Positions 10,499 through 22,245 of a DNA stretch of 64,000 bases are shown one piece after another. The translations under genes and the position numbers were made by a program. How positions within the stretch are numbered: the first letter of the stretch is position 1; each line of letters begins with the position of its first letter. Under the pieces are notes generated by a model. That model was not told where the DNA came from, ran no database searches, and worked only from the letters and a program-made list of their open reading frames with translations. This stretch comes from Scleroderma bovista (Eukaryota > Basidiomycota > Agaricomycetes > Boletales > Sclerodermataceae): positions 1 through 64,000 of the forward strand of contig JAYMGJ010000080.1 of the NCBI GenBank assembly GCA_037178675.1, read 5' to 3'.

Positions 10499-12892
10499 TT
10501 ATTTGCGGTGTCTCTTTGGGCTGGGCGTAGGGACATCGGCATCGGGCCGCTTTGGCCGCCTTCTTTGCCGTTCCGGTTGACTAGGCCCGGCAACGGCATT
10601 GACATGTTGAGCCCTGGCAATCCGGCGTGTGCTGGCAGCCCGCTTCCCCTTGCCTCCAGAGTGTGTGGCATCATCATCCCCTGATCGACCACCCTCCATC
10701 CCATTTGTGTTGCCAATGGAATGCATAGTTAATTCACCAACTATCATTTGTCGGAATTGCTCAAATGGATATTGAAATAGGCAAACTTACATTCCACCGG
10801 CGCATCGGCTGTGTTCTTTTTAACCCGGGGCTTTGGCTTCATCGGTCCATTAGCATTGACGTTGCCGGGATCCATATGTGCTTTTTCTTATATGAGAATA
10901 CGTGCCATTTCCAAGTAATTGAGACCAATACCCACCTTGCTGTTTAGGTTCGGCCGGCTGCCGTGCCATCAGTGCCGCTGATGCTCTTCGTCAAGATGGT
11001 CCCACCGGCATAACAAAACCAAGCCCCACGCACCATTTTCCTTAGCATTATGTCCATCTGAGTCATCCTCTATATATAAACTTCATATTCTGACAACAAA
11101 AATATTCAAAGGAACTGACCAGGCTGTTCAATGGGCGTTGTATGGCTTGCTGACAGGGATGTTCCAAATGTAGGAGGATCAAATGCTTGGAATACGGATG
11201 GGGCGTACCATCATCCTGGTTTGACCGGCATTGGTTTTTGTTTGTTGCACTGGACTCCCTCTCCTCTGGGGCCTCTTCTTTTATGCATGTCAATGGTTGC
11301 ATAACATGGTTGAAAGATCCATACCAATTGTGCGCCGCCTCTTCCGACTGCTTGCGAGTTCCACATCTCGTGCCGCAGGTTCTTTGAACCAGTCAAAACA
11401 AGTTGATAAAAGTATTCAGAGCTAACCTTTCAGGGGCGGCTTTGCTGCACTTATCATTCCGGCCACTGAGTCCTCACAATCTGATACTGGATCTTGTAAT
11501 CCACCATCCATATCTCTCCATTTGTGAAATGTCAGTACATCTTCCGGATCTGTCACTTGCCTATCGCGCCAGAATTCCAGTACCTTTGTAACTTCCTGAT
11601 TTGTGAGCCGGGTCGGCTCTTTGAACTCCCAATGCCGCGGCAGGTACACAGATGAAATGTAGATACCGGTCTTTGCATGTATGGCAGCCCAAGGAACACT
11701 GGCACTTGGCTTGCCGCATGCCTTGCCTGCGGCAAGGGGTCAATTCTCCGTCTATTTACAAGGAAGAACTTACGATAATGCCATGTCACAAAGGTCCTCA
11801 TAACATCCTTTCTCTCCAATGCTTGCATATCGAGGATGATCGGAATCATTGGTGTGCCATCTTCCATTGTTGGTAAAACAGTTTGCGGCCTCTTCTGCCC
11901 TTTCTTCCGGCAGAGCGTCGGTCCGGCATCTTCATCGCTATCATCGTGTTCTTCCCCTCCTATGGCCTGCTGTGCATAGGCATCCCAGTGGTGCTTGATG
12001 TCATCCCAATCGGCAAAGGTCTTCCCTTGTCCCAATGCCGAATTAAAGTCATGCCTGTGAATGTGAGTATACAAATACCACAAGTGAGAAGTGACATACA
12101 TTCCCATCATGGGCTGACCATTCCGGCCCTTCCATGCCGCCATCACAACCACCCGCATCCCACACTGCCGCCACATTTCCTGCGCAAACTGTTTGACATA
12201 TTGTCGGCCTTTTGTCTCGGCCATTCTGTTTGCAGATGAATAATTGTCGAGATAACATGTCAAACTTACTCGGCCTGGACCTCTGCCGGCGGCTGCTCCT
12301 CGTTCCATTCATCAGCCTGCTTTGCCGCAGCATCCCTTTCCTCCTGGGTGAGCTTCCCCATGATGCATCCTACCGCCTTTTGGTAGCCTTTAATCATGCC
12401 TGTGCTTCCTTGGGCAATTCCGGCCCGTTCGAATTCGGCTTCGATTTCTTTTTTCTTCGACTTCATTACGACTGATCTGGCAGTCCACCTACGTCCATAC
12501 TTTACTAGGGCCTTTCGGGCACGGGCTCGGCTGTGGTTATACAACCAATTTTTAATTGCCTGATATCACTGATGCATCAGTAGTCCATGTGAAGTTATGG
12601 AAATGGGGCGCACTTTTTTTTTCTTCTCCCATTCGTGTCCTTTGAGTGTGCTATTGGCAGGGAGATTTTTGATTTTTGCCTTCATGGCATTCTTCATACC
12701 TTTCCTTTGGTTGCTGTCAGCTGCCTTCCAGTCTTCCAAGGCTTCCTCAAGGACCTCGACCTCATCATCCCGGAGTTTTGTTTTTACCACATTTTGTGGT
12801 GCCTCTGTGCCCGACGAGTCAGAAGAATGGTCTTGCTCATCTTCTGTATCAGGATTCTCCATAGATCTGCTGGATGAACGACTGCGGGCCAT
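10499..12892 (-). CDS. Companion protein C: multi-exon protein of a family seen in agaric genomes, function unknown
   Basis: Minus-strand gene starting with MARSRSSSRSMENPD. Exon 1 (12614-12892) joins an exon beginning AIKNWLYNHSR, then one beginning MAETKGRQYVKQFAQEMW. Next are HDFNSALGQGKTFADWDD, KACGKPSASVPWAAIHAK and a segment ending near 11,422 (FWRDRQVTDPEDVL). Further 3' exons, down to KRPDADVPTPSPKRHRK at 10,499, are likely but less certain. The joins keep frame with GT-AG introns. The layout is a charged N-terminus, a basic segment and then a globular core; I recall the core type from hypothetical proteins of mushrooms but can name no function. It is divergent from the KDZ transposase, with 424 bp between starts. 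Confidence 0.55.
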
Positions 12893-13316
12893 GCTGTATG
12901 TTGAGTAGACTTAGATACTTTTTTGAGTGGTGCTGTGCTAGAGAAGTCCCGGACACTTTGTTGAAGGATTCCCGAGCTATTGTTTCTCCCATGTCAATTA
13001 GTGTTCAATTCCTCCACGCCGACCTCTTTTGGAAAGTCCATTGGTGAGCTAGCTACTTCTGGGGCCGGCTATGTTGTTCGGCAGCTAACAAGCTATTTCC
13101 GGACTTTAACTTAGCATCTAATTCAGTAGCGGCCACCATATATGGGATTTTTGCATTGGTGCCTGATCTTCAAGTCCATATTACAAAAGCTAGATCCAAA
13201 TCGGCAGATCCAAAGATCCCTTTCCGATCACTGTCCATGCTGTTTCAATGAGGCTTCAGTGAGATACAATGTGGAAAGACTTTGTGCAGGGATTTCCTCA
13301 TCAGATACCACTCATG

Positions 13317-16300
13317 GCAAAGTCCAAGATACAACCTGCTGGTAGCTCTACTCCGGTGGTTCATGTAACATGGCAGGCATTCAAATCAAGGAGGGGATCT
13401 ATTGATAAGATGGTGAAGGCAACGCCCCGAAAGAAGGCCCGTCATGGAAAAGCTCCTTCAAATGACACTCCGACCCAGTCAGCATCTATAGGATTAGAAC
13501 AATCCCAACTGTTTCCAGATGATGGCCAGCCATACATTTCCATGGATGATCTTCCACCCCGAAAGAGAACAGGTGTGTCAAAGAATCAGGTGTGTGATTT
13601 ATTCCGATCCTGCACTTGCCATGTCCTCCTGAAGGCATAATAGGACAGTTACTTATTGGCATGGTTGCCATACAAGCAGAGGTACCTCCAGGTCCTTCTG
13701 GACATGGAGGCACCCCCTCACCCAAGGGTCTGCATGTTGTGTCAAGGAGATGGCACGTACAGATGCGCCGAATGCATCCACCGGCCCTTGCTCTGCAGTT
13801 CCTGTTGCAGAAAGGAACACAAGTTGCGGCCCTTCCACCGGGTGGACCAATGGAACGGTACATTCTTTGAGGAATCATCGTTACGACTGGTGAGTCATCA
13901 ATTCTACGTGGCATACAGCAACAACTCATTTAGAAGGCTGGGTTGGTGGTACACCTCGGCCATGGTGGGGATCCGTGTCCGAATGGCGGGATGGATGGTG
14001 AGGACATTGCTGGTGATGTTGAGGATGAATGGGAGGATATTCAGGACCAACCAAGACCACATCATCTTTCTGGAGGAACGGACAGGTCTTGCCTAACTGT
14101 AGTGCATACATCTGGGGTACATTTTTGCGATGTGAGGTATTGTAACTGTCCAGATGCAGGAGCTTCGCATTTGCAGTTGGTCAAAGCAGGACTCTTCCCG
14201 GCAACTACAAAGGAACCTAGGACTGTATTCACCTTCCAAGTATTGGATGACTTCATTATGGATAATGTGGAGTGCGGCACCTCTGCCATGAATTATTACA
14301 GCAAGCTTCGGCGAGTCACATCCAATGCATTTCCCGGCCTTGTACCGGTGAGTTCAAAGCATGATATTAAGGACCCGATGACACCACCAACACTGATCCA
14401 AGAACAGATACAGAGAGCTACTCAGGGTGTCGAGGATGTGGAGGCTGTTAAAGCTGTTGAAATGGCAAGGTTTTCATCCAGGATCTCCTGATCCCAAGAG
14501 GGGGGAATTGGTGCTGTTCTGTCCGGCATGCCCACAACCAGGAGTAAACATTCCATCCAGTGAAGATGTAGACCTCTCGGAGTAAGTAATGTTTTATTTT
14601 TACTTGTACTTATTGAGCAGCTGCATGATATAGGTGGAAATATTCTAGGACCATCGTGATGGATGGAAACTTCAAGGCCGAGCATATGCGGCCAAAGAAT
14701 TCAGCTAATGAAGTTTGGCTCATGGACGGAATGGGATTCATGGTTACAATGCCGGAATATAAGGATTATCTGGCCGGAACATTGAACCGGGTCGAGGTTT
14801 GTGATTGCACATGTTTACAATACGGTTCAGCATTGTAATGGAATTCACAGAAATCTGACTGTAGCAACCATCGAGCAGTAAACCAGGCAAATGCTAAAAG
14901 AAATCAGCTGGCATCTACTGGAATTGGCGGGTGTGCATGTGCGCGGCATGGATGCTTTGTACCCCATGCAATGGTTGACTTTCAGAAGGGAGAGCAGTAT
15001 GTGCCGACATGTTGCATGCATTCCACCCTAACAGGAAGATAGGCAGGTAAATATGGATTATGCTCTGGCACATGCCGTGCAACATGGGATGGATCCGCAA
15101 CAAAAAGTCATAACCTTTTATGACATCAATTGCCAATACAGCAAAAACCTAAAGCGCCGGCTAGAAGCAAACAATTTTATATCCTTACCACCTGGGCTAT
15201 GGATTCAACCTAGCATTGGGCTCTGGCATGTACATGGTCACAAGGCAGAATGTTTCACCCGATATGCTCCCAATTTCATTTCTGGTGTAGGCCGCGTCGA
15301 TGGTGAAATTATGGAGACTCTCTGGTCCTCTCTTAACATCATTTCGCCATCGGCCCGCGGAATGGCAACGCCGCATAGACAGGAGCTGCTTGATTTTCAA
15401 ATGAATGACAACAACTTCTTAAAGATGGTGCGGATGCGTGAGTGGTATCACAATATCTTGCAGATTTTGGGTGAAGTATGCCAACGACATATTGCACAGC
15501 CATCTCCCTGAAAAGAAAATTGAAGAATGCTCAAGAGGCACTGATGTCCGCGGAAGGAGCATTTGCGGAGCTTGATACAAGGGTTCCGGTCGAGTTGCAT
15601 GAGCTTTGGGCACAGCAAGAGAAATCGGCTTTGGAGAATAGGGCTACTGATCCAAAATCAATGGACATATTTGAGGTGCAGCTGGAAAAAGGTATTTACT
15701 TGCTTGGCTGATTTCAAACCAATTTGACGTATATGACAGCTCAAACAACGAAGTCGATCGAAATGGATATTATAAGTAATCAGGGACCGGATGGTCGTAT
15801 GCGTGGGGCAGCAACATGGATGGCAAGGGTATTGAAAGCCGAAGAATCACAAATTATTTTGGCCATAGATGTCCGCCACATTCATGCAAGGGCGACGGAA
15901 ACACAAAGGTTGTCTATTGCCCGCCGGCAGGACCGCCTGCAGATGCAAATTGATCGGCTCTGTGAATCAGCTTCCCAATTTCTAGGCGAAGATTGGAATG
16001 AGGACATCTCGGATAATCTCATTTCCACAACGGACATCGATGAAGGTGATGGTGAAGATGTATTTTCAGACACATTCCACCCACAAGATCCCAACTACTC
16101 GGATGCTGTGGTACTGCCCTTGCCGTCGTACCTGGGGATGCAGCAAGCCGATAGGTTGGGGCTTTTAACCATGGTGGATCAGGAGTTACGATTGAGGGAA
16201 GGTCAGGCCAACGATGCTCTACATGAACTAAGGGTTTCGCTGGCACACAAGGCAGTCATCTTCCGGACCGATGTCAGACATGCCGGGACATACAATATGA

Positions 16301-16832
16301 CTACGAGGGCCTGGGGGAAGGTGGGTAGTGCCGATGTGAAAGTGCAGCGGCATGCGGCAATATATCGTCGGTGCCGGAAACAAATGATAGCATTGAATGC
16401 AAGCGGCAACACATTGAACCGATACAAAATGTTGAGGAAAGAAGACCTAAAGATCAGTGCAACCATTGCCGACCCAAATGCAAGGGGTCATAGGGATGAC
16501 ACTTTGGCCTGGTTTTGGACAATGGATGTGCCGCGGGATACAGAGGTCAATGATTGGATGTCTGAATGTAAGATGATTGCTCCTCATGTTAACACCGGCT
16601 GACATGTATAGTTTACCGGGTGCATTGGTTGAGGGCGAAAGCATTGCGAGACAGGTGGGACGAAGAGGTAAAACTATTGACATGTGAAGCCACCTGGACA
16701 AGACAATTTCTTTCGTATAGGGAAACACTTTGGAGAGATCAAAAGGAGGAGGCTAATATGAGCGGAGAGATGGGGAGAGCATGCTATGCAGCAAAGCAAT
16801 GTCAAATGTATGGTAGACTTGGTTGTGTATGA
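13317..16832 (+). CDS. KDZ-family transposase with CxC2 zinc domain, ten exons, apparently intact
   Basis: Exons: 13317-13589, 13644-13889, 13934-14347, 14403-14581, 14634-14796, 14851-14996, 15043-15437, 15500-15691, 15740-16567, 16612-16832. All junctions are GT-AG and the frame sums to 1018 residues without a stop. The N-terminus is basic. Next comes the CxC2 cysteine cluster typical of KDZ proteins (VCMLCQGDGTYRCAEC, then LLCSSCCRKEH), then VVHLGHGGDPCP and FCPACPQPGVN. The catalytic core has VMDGNF (Asp at 14662), TFYDINCQY (Asp at 15122) and GRVDGEIMETLW (Glu at 15305 or 15314), the expected DDE-like set. The C-terminus has the family's RxGQANDAL and EFYRVHWLRAKA. KDZ proteins are usually near 1000 residues, so this is full length. 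It would move its own element by cutting DNA in the nucleus. Confidence 0.9.
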
Positions 16833-17254
16833 TTGGCATTGACCATCGGCATCAAATACCACTATATGGTATGCAAAGAGGACATATTTAAAATGGATCA
16901 TCGAGTGGCTGTTAGTGGAGAAAACAAGGTGCAACTGCAAGGTATTTATGGGGTGCATACCTTGGAATGAATGGATGATGGAATGGGAGGGTCATGAACA
17001 GTGGCACGTAGATTCGCTGGTAGCCGGAATGGAAAAGCCATGTACCAGCAGCAATTGAATGCCATGCATGCACACCCTTCGGCCAATATGTAAATATAAA
17101 TCTGCCAAGGGAAGAGGTGCAATCATGGGCCTACCGGCCGTGGTCCTCGTAGTTCCACGACTGCTGGCATTGATAACAATCAACTACCGCAGCTAGAAAC
17201 CATTGTGTGCCGGTGCAACAGCTAGCTATAACCTATGTGTCATAGTTCACTGCA

Positions 17255-18142
17255 TCAATCATGCTGTTGTGTAGCGGCGTGTCAGGATGCTTCCAGCAGC
17301 GTGTGCCGCAATGATGATGATGCCAAATTGTTGATTGTGCCGGAATGTTGACTGTGCCGGAATGATGAATGTGCCGAAAGGTTGATTGTGCCGGAGGGCT
17401 GACTCTGCCGCAATGTTGAGCCAGAATGGTGATTGTGCCGAAATGATGATTGTGCCGCAGTGTTGGCTCGGCCGCAATGTTGCCTGTGCCGGAGGGTTGA
17501 GTGTGCCGGAGTGTTGACTGGGCCAGACTAATGATGGTGCCGACGGAGTGTTGATTGTGCTGGCCTGTTGACTGCCGGGATGTGGATCCTGCCGGAGTGT
17601 TGACTGTGCCGCAAGGTTGATTGTGCCGGAGTATTGATTGTACTGGCCTGTCAACATTACGGCAGAGTCAACACTGCGGCACAAGCTGTCCAGGTCGAGC
17701 ACGCTCTGAGGTAGGACTGTGCTGGAATGATGACTGTGCCGGACTGGTAATGGTGCCGGAGTGTTGACTGGGCCAGACTAATGATGGCGCCGAAGGGTTG
17801 ATTGTGCCGACGGAGTGTTGATTGTGCCGGCCTGTTGACTGCCGGGATGTGGATCCTGCCGGAGTGTTGACTGTGCCGCAAGGTTGATTGTGCCGGAGTA
17901 TTGATTGTGCTGGCCTGTCAACATTACGGCAGAGTCAACACTGCGGCACAATCAACCCTCCGGCACAATCACCGTTCTGGCTCAACATTGTGGCAGAGTC
18001 AACCCTGTGGCACAATCAACCATTCAGCACATTCATCATTCCGGCACAGTCAACAGTTCGGCACAATCAACAATTCGGCACTATCATCATTGTGGCACAC
18101 ATTGCCGGAAGCATCCTGACACGCCACTACACAACAGCATGA
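17255..18142. repeat. Palindromic array of GTTGATTGTGCCG / CGGCACAATCAAC repeats with internal direct duplication
   Basis: The left arm (17255 to about 17460) consists of short units such as gttgattgtgccg and gatgattgtgccg. The right arm (17940-18142) has the same units in reverse complement. The arm tips match over dozens of bases, reading toward aggatgcttcc on one side and ggaagcatcc on the other. Inside, about 170-190 bp is directly repeated: 17513-17684 and 17753-17950 both run from gttgactgggccagac to ctgcggcacaa and are almost identical. It lies between the transposase and the dioxygenase gene. It could form a large cruciform; it may be a regulatory or excision site, or a nested MITE-like insertion. 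Confidence 0.8.
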
Positions 18143-18425
18143 TTGATGCTAGATTAGTTCACGCTGCCAGAATTATAATTGTGCCGAACTGTTGACTATG
18201 CCGGAATGATGAATGTGCCGCCCTGTTGAATGTTTACACTTGACCAAGCCGGATCATTGTGATCATGCCAGAATCGACTTTGGGCTCGCCGAGCGGCACT
18301 ACATCCCATCGGCACAACACACGTTCGGATAGTATCTACTACAAACTACTTCCAACAAATTTGGACTACATACCATCAGAATTACATTTTAGTACAACAA
18401 ACAATCATATCAGGAAGCTAATTAT

Positions 18426-19794
18426 TCAATGCTTCACCAGTGCATTGCGGACATTATCTGGCGTCACCCAATCAAGAGGCCGTGGCACCCTCAACCAATG
18501 GTGAATATTATCCCTCATATAATACGCCAAACAGCACCTCGCTCCGTCAACCTCGTTGACGCCGTGCCGAAAGAGCCGGCCGGAAAATGCAACGACAGTG
18601 CCGGGATTGTACAATACCTGAATCCCAAGACTGGGAATGTGCAGTGCACAATCATCATAATTACCGACACTGACTAGCATGTCATACCAATCTGCTCGAG
18701 AGTGTGGGTCCCTGTGGAGGGGGGTACTTCGATTGACAATTAGCGAGATATTGGTGAAGACAGTGGACCAATTTTCAAGTGCCGCCAGCATTCCGGGATC
18801 ATGGCCGGTCGCCCAGTCAGTCAAGTGTTGCATGGCAAGGTGGCCGGCATGGTATAGAGGCGGATGGATAATAGAAAGAACACCTGAAAGTATTGCCGAC
18901 GGAAGACATATATCCTTGCTCCATTGATAGCCCGTAGGACCGGCCAAAGCCTTGGACACCCCCGGAATGTCATTGGGGGTCTAGCAGAAGATCAAACAAG
19001 TGCATTGTCAAAAGAACAAGGTACTCACAGAATGGCCGAGCATGTGCCGTGCCGGAGAGAATTCCAAGCACCCGAAAATATCCACGTCATCCTTGAAATA
19101 CTGGTGTGTTGTACGCCATGATTGATTAGTAATACTCTCTTCCAGTGGATCTGCAAGTGAATCGATGGATGCCGCGATGTGCTCCTAGAAACAAAGGCCT
19201 CAACAGTGGACAATGAGAGTGGAATGATACCATACTTGGATGCAGGGAGCTAGAGCTCCGGGAAGATACCACAATGCAATTGTGTCACCTTCTCCCAGAA
19301 TAATGGTGGGCCGGGAAAGGGTCCCAGTCAAAGAGGAAGGATGTCTACGGAGGACCCTAATCTCCTGTTGCTCATTTGTGCCGGATTGCATTGGTCCGAG
19401 GCTTTCAGACAACCTAATCAAGTCAATGCCGCACGAAACTTCAGCGGATATCAAGCAAGGGATAATAGAACTATAAAAGAATTGGCTCACTCCGATTATG
19501 GTATGCCTGTGTGATGGTGGATACAATTTGGTTCATGGCTACAGTTGCGTCCACCGGCAGGGACAGAAGTGTTTCCGGGGTGGGGGAATTTAAGTCTGGG
19601 AATGCTTCATTCAGGAAGCGGCGCCGCATATATGATGCCATGATGTCAGACAAAGTATAGTTGGATGGCACGGCATTTGCACCGGCCATTGGATACAGGA
19701 CGACTTTTGACAATGTGGGGAGTAAAAATTTTAGTGGGGGATGTGCGGCATCCTGCGGACATCTGTTTGCAAACAGCAATGCAACACATTCCAT
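18426..19794 (-). CDS. TET/JBP-type 2-oxoglutarate/Fe(II) dioxygenase (KDZ-associated)
   Basis: Minus-strand exons 19491-19794, 19236-19438, 19029-19184 and 18426-18980 join with GT-AG introns and consistent phases. They give 405 residues from the ATG at 19794; a more upstream exon is possible. The core shows an HxD pair in TPLHRDPHSRADW (His codon 18714-18716, Asp 18708-18710). The distal His is in FRHGVNEVDG (18564-18566), and the 2-oxoglutarate Arg follows in GARCCLAYYMRD (18537-18539). The PSLG...YNPGTVVAFSGR segment between them matches the fungal TET/JBP pattern. Enzymes of this family oxidise 5-methylcytosine or thymine in DNA. Published work on basidiomycetes reports TET/JBP genes travelling with KDZ transposons, which fits the neighbour here. 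The DNA substrate is inferred, not shown. Confidence 0.82.
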
Positions 19795-19964
19795 TCTCGG
19801 CTAGATCCACTAAACAAGGCTGATCGGCGATTGGCCGGTGCGAAACAACACATGCCCGGTTGCACAATGTGGTAATTATGCATCAGGTGACATGTGGACC
19901 GTGAGAACATTGATTGCCTGAATGTTATAAGGCTTAGGGCGAATCGGCCATCACACCATCAATC

Positions 19965-20749
19965 ATGAATACCACATCCGAACTGCGCGAAACCTGCGAA
20001 CTGTCCATGGTATTGCAATACGTTGGAGTCCGCTTTCGACGGATGGTGCACGCGGTTCAACAACTGCCCGAGGGGATGCTGGCCACAGCTGAATGGTATG
20101 CAAACGTACAAACGGAAGTGGTAAGTGGAGAATGATTACATTTGATTAACACACTCATGAGCCCCCAGGCAAATTTAGAACGTGTGCTTGCCGCATGCCA
20201 GGCTATGGGTGCGAAGATGATATTGCCAATGATGGCGAGCAGGGTGCACAGAATGGTCGTACTAGAAGATCTGCCGCCGGCAAGACTGTATGCGGCAATG
20301 CGACAGTTGAACGTCTATCATGCGAAGGCCGCCGAAGTCCAGGTTCCAAGTACGCTTCAAGTGGCAAACTCGTGGTGGGTAAATGGCCACGGCCCATGTA
20401 CGGCAGGGTACAGCACGCGGCCGCTGCGGGACATGGTATCGGAGGCAGAGGCATTCTTTCCGCCGGACCTGGTATGCTCCCTTATTCGTGTTGTGTTAGA
20501 TACTAAAGCTTTTCCAAGGTTGCTGATAGAAAGGTCACCATTCTACTCACCGTTGGGTATACCTCCGACGAGGCCTTGTCAAATGCACGGTACTTCTGCG
20601 ACAATATGTTGCGGAGCTCGGACAATGCCCTCAAATATCATATAGAGGTGATGCAGCATTGTGCAAAAAGGATGGAGGACATTGAGATGCTAACCCGTGC
20701 ACCAAATGCATTGCGGCAGAAATGGGAGGAGTCTTTGGGTGGTAGGTAA
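19965..20749 (+). CDS. Companion protein F, three exons, unknown function
   Basis: Exons 19965-20120, 20169-20471 and 20534-20749 join in phase 0 and give 224 residues (MNTTSELRETCEL... to EESLGGR). The frame is uninterrupted. The composition is a mixed-helix globular protein with a central WWVNGHGPC and a C-terminal helix-rich section. No known domain is recognised. It is divergent from the dioxygenase, with 170 bp between starts, so the two may share a promoter. Position and intactness suggest element cargo that is still maintained. Confidence 0.6.
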
Positions 20750-21280
20750 ACATTGTATGAATACCTACATATATGTTCATCACAACAATAATTGGTTAAT
20801 CAAATATCGGCCAAAGCGACACATGTGATATAATGTTGCCGGCCAAAGTCTGAGCTGCGGCTGCAACACCCGGCCAGGTTAACAATGAGGCAGAAATCAC
20901 ACAGGGAACACATCGGCATGAATGGGAATAGCACATGTCTGGGTGGAGGTGTCGTCCGCATCTTCCAATACAATGGGTGCCGCAAGTTGATACCTTATGC
21001 CGGTCGTCAAGTTTGCGGCTGTGATGGCTGTAACCAATCATGGCCGGGCGGCAGTGGTGGCCTCCACTATGACAAGTACAGCCGCGGTATCACGGCAAAA
21101 GAAAGGTATGCCACAGCAATGCGGCCAGAGAACCAGGGATAGCCGCTGCTGCCGAAGGACTGTTAGCAGCATGGCGGCCAAAGCAGCAGGGTAGCCATGG
21201 AATTGCGGCCAAGGGGCTAGAAGTAGCAGAGTAGGCCCCGCCTCCTGCAGTTCCCAAGGCACGCCGCTAAAGTGGTGTCA
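20750..21280. other. Gene-free stretch inside the element
   Basis: Open frames are short and unsupported. The sequence is rich in GCGGC/GCCG words similar to the flanking arrays. I see no gene. Confidence 0.5.
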
Positions 21281-21284
21281 CACA

Positions 21285-21960
21285 ATGTGTCAAGCCCCAT
21301 ATGATGGTGTCCCATGATTACATAACAGCCCCAGGTGCCGTATCATCTATATGAGCAGGAGGCCCTGGATATAGTGTTCTCTATTCTATTATAGAGCCCA
21401 ACAAATAGGAGTGAGTAGGAGGGCTGCAGTGCCAGTGTCCCGTGCTTTGCATCAGGCCCTAAATATGGTTTGCCATTTCTGTTGGCAGGCCAGAGGAATA
21501 GTGTGTTTCGGGCTTTGATCAGGCTGTAACAACAGAGTCCCTTTCTTACCAAAGGGCCATGGAACTATTGTCCCTTGCATTCCAATGGGCTGTGCAGAGA
21601 CTGTACCTTTAAGGGGTGCTAGCCACAGGTGTGGTGTCCCATAACTCTGGGCAAGCCCTGGAGACAGCATCATTTATAGTCAGTGCGCCCAGCTCAGTCT
21701 GACAGGCAATGGCCATGGTATCCCATAGCATTGGGCAGGCCCTAGCAGAGGTGTTATCTAGCTATGCAGGCAAACCTTGCAAGTACATTTTAAAGTGACA
21801 AGCCATGAATGGGGTGTCCCAGAGGATTAAACAAGCCCTCAATGCGGGAACAACTATATAGTTGGGAAGGCATGTGGATAGGTGTCCCATTGAGTGCGTT
21901 GGGCCACAAAGTTGATCTCCCTGTATACCCATTAGGCCCTAGATACTATGTCCTCTATAT
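21285..21960 (+). repeat. Degenerate repeat of about 65-75 bp built on GTGTCCCAT...GGGC(A)AGGCCCT
   Basis: The phrase gtgtcccat (or tatcccat, tgtcccgt, tgtccctt) recurs, each time followed 15-25 bases later by ggcaggccct, gcaagccct, atcaggccct or a relative. Occurrences lie near 21309, 21437, 21570, 21630, 21718, 21810 and 21880. Units are strongly diverged. The origin and role are unknown; it could be the decayed right subterminal region of the large element. Confidence 0.55.
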
Positions 21961-22009
21961 AGATGTATCGCCGTGCATATAGTGTTAAGTAACTACCGTT
22001 AGGCCAAGA

Positions 22010-22245
22010 TCCGGCACGAGGAACCGTCGGCACTAAATTGATGCAGCAATAGATGCGGCCGACACATAACACCCAGCACCACATATCGTCGATCAGCAGC
22101 ACCACATATCAGTGGCACCACATATCAGCGGCACTGCATATCAGCGGCACAACATCTCATCGGCACATCATCTCGTTGAACATGCCGGAGTGTTGACTTT
22201 GCCGCACTGTTGACCATGCCGCAATGCTGATTGACCGGCTCACTA
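22010..22245 (+). repeat. Array of (C/T)GGCAC words, putative right subterminal repeat
   Basis: Words such as ccggcacg, gtcggcac, agtggcacc, agcggcactg, agcggcacaa and atcggcacat occur about every 18-20 bp. GTTGAC/GCCG units like those of the 17-kb palindrome follow (gttgactttgccgc). Together with the 4.8-kb array these frame the KDZ gene block. I could not find a clear long terminal inverted repeat by eye. Confidence 0.6.

Noticed and set aside
17259..18195. ORFs of 72-147 aa in the palindrome, on both strands
   Set aside because: The same repeat units read Ala-Gln-Ser-Thr and His-Asn-Gln in each arm; they are repeat artefacts, not genes.
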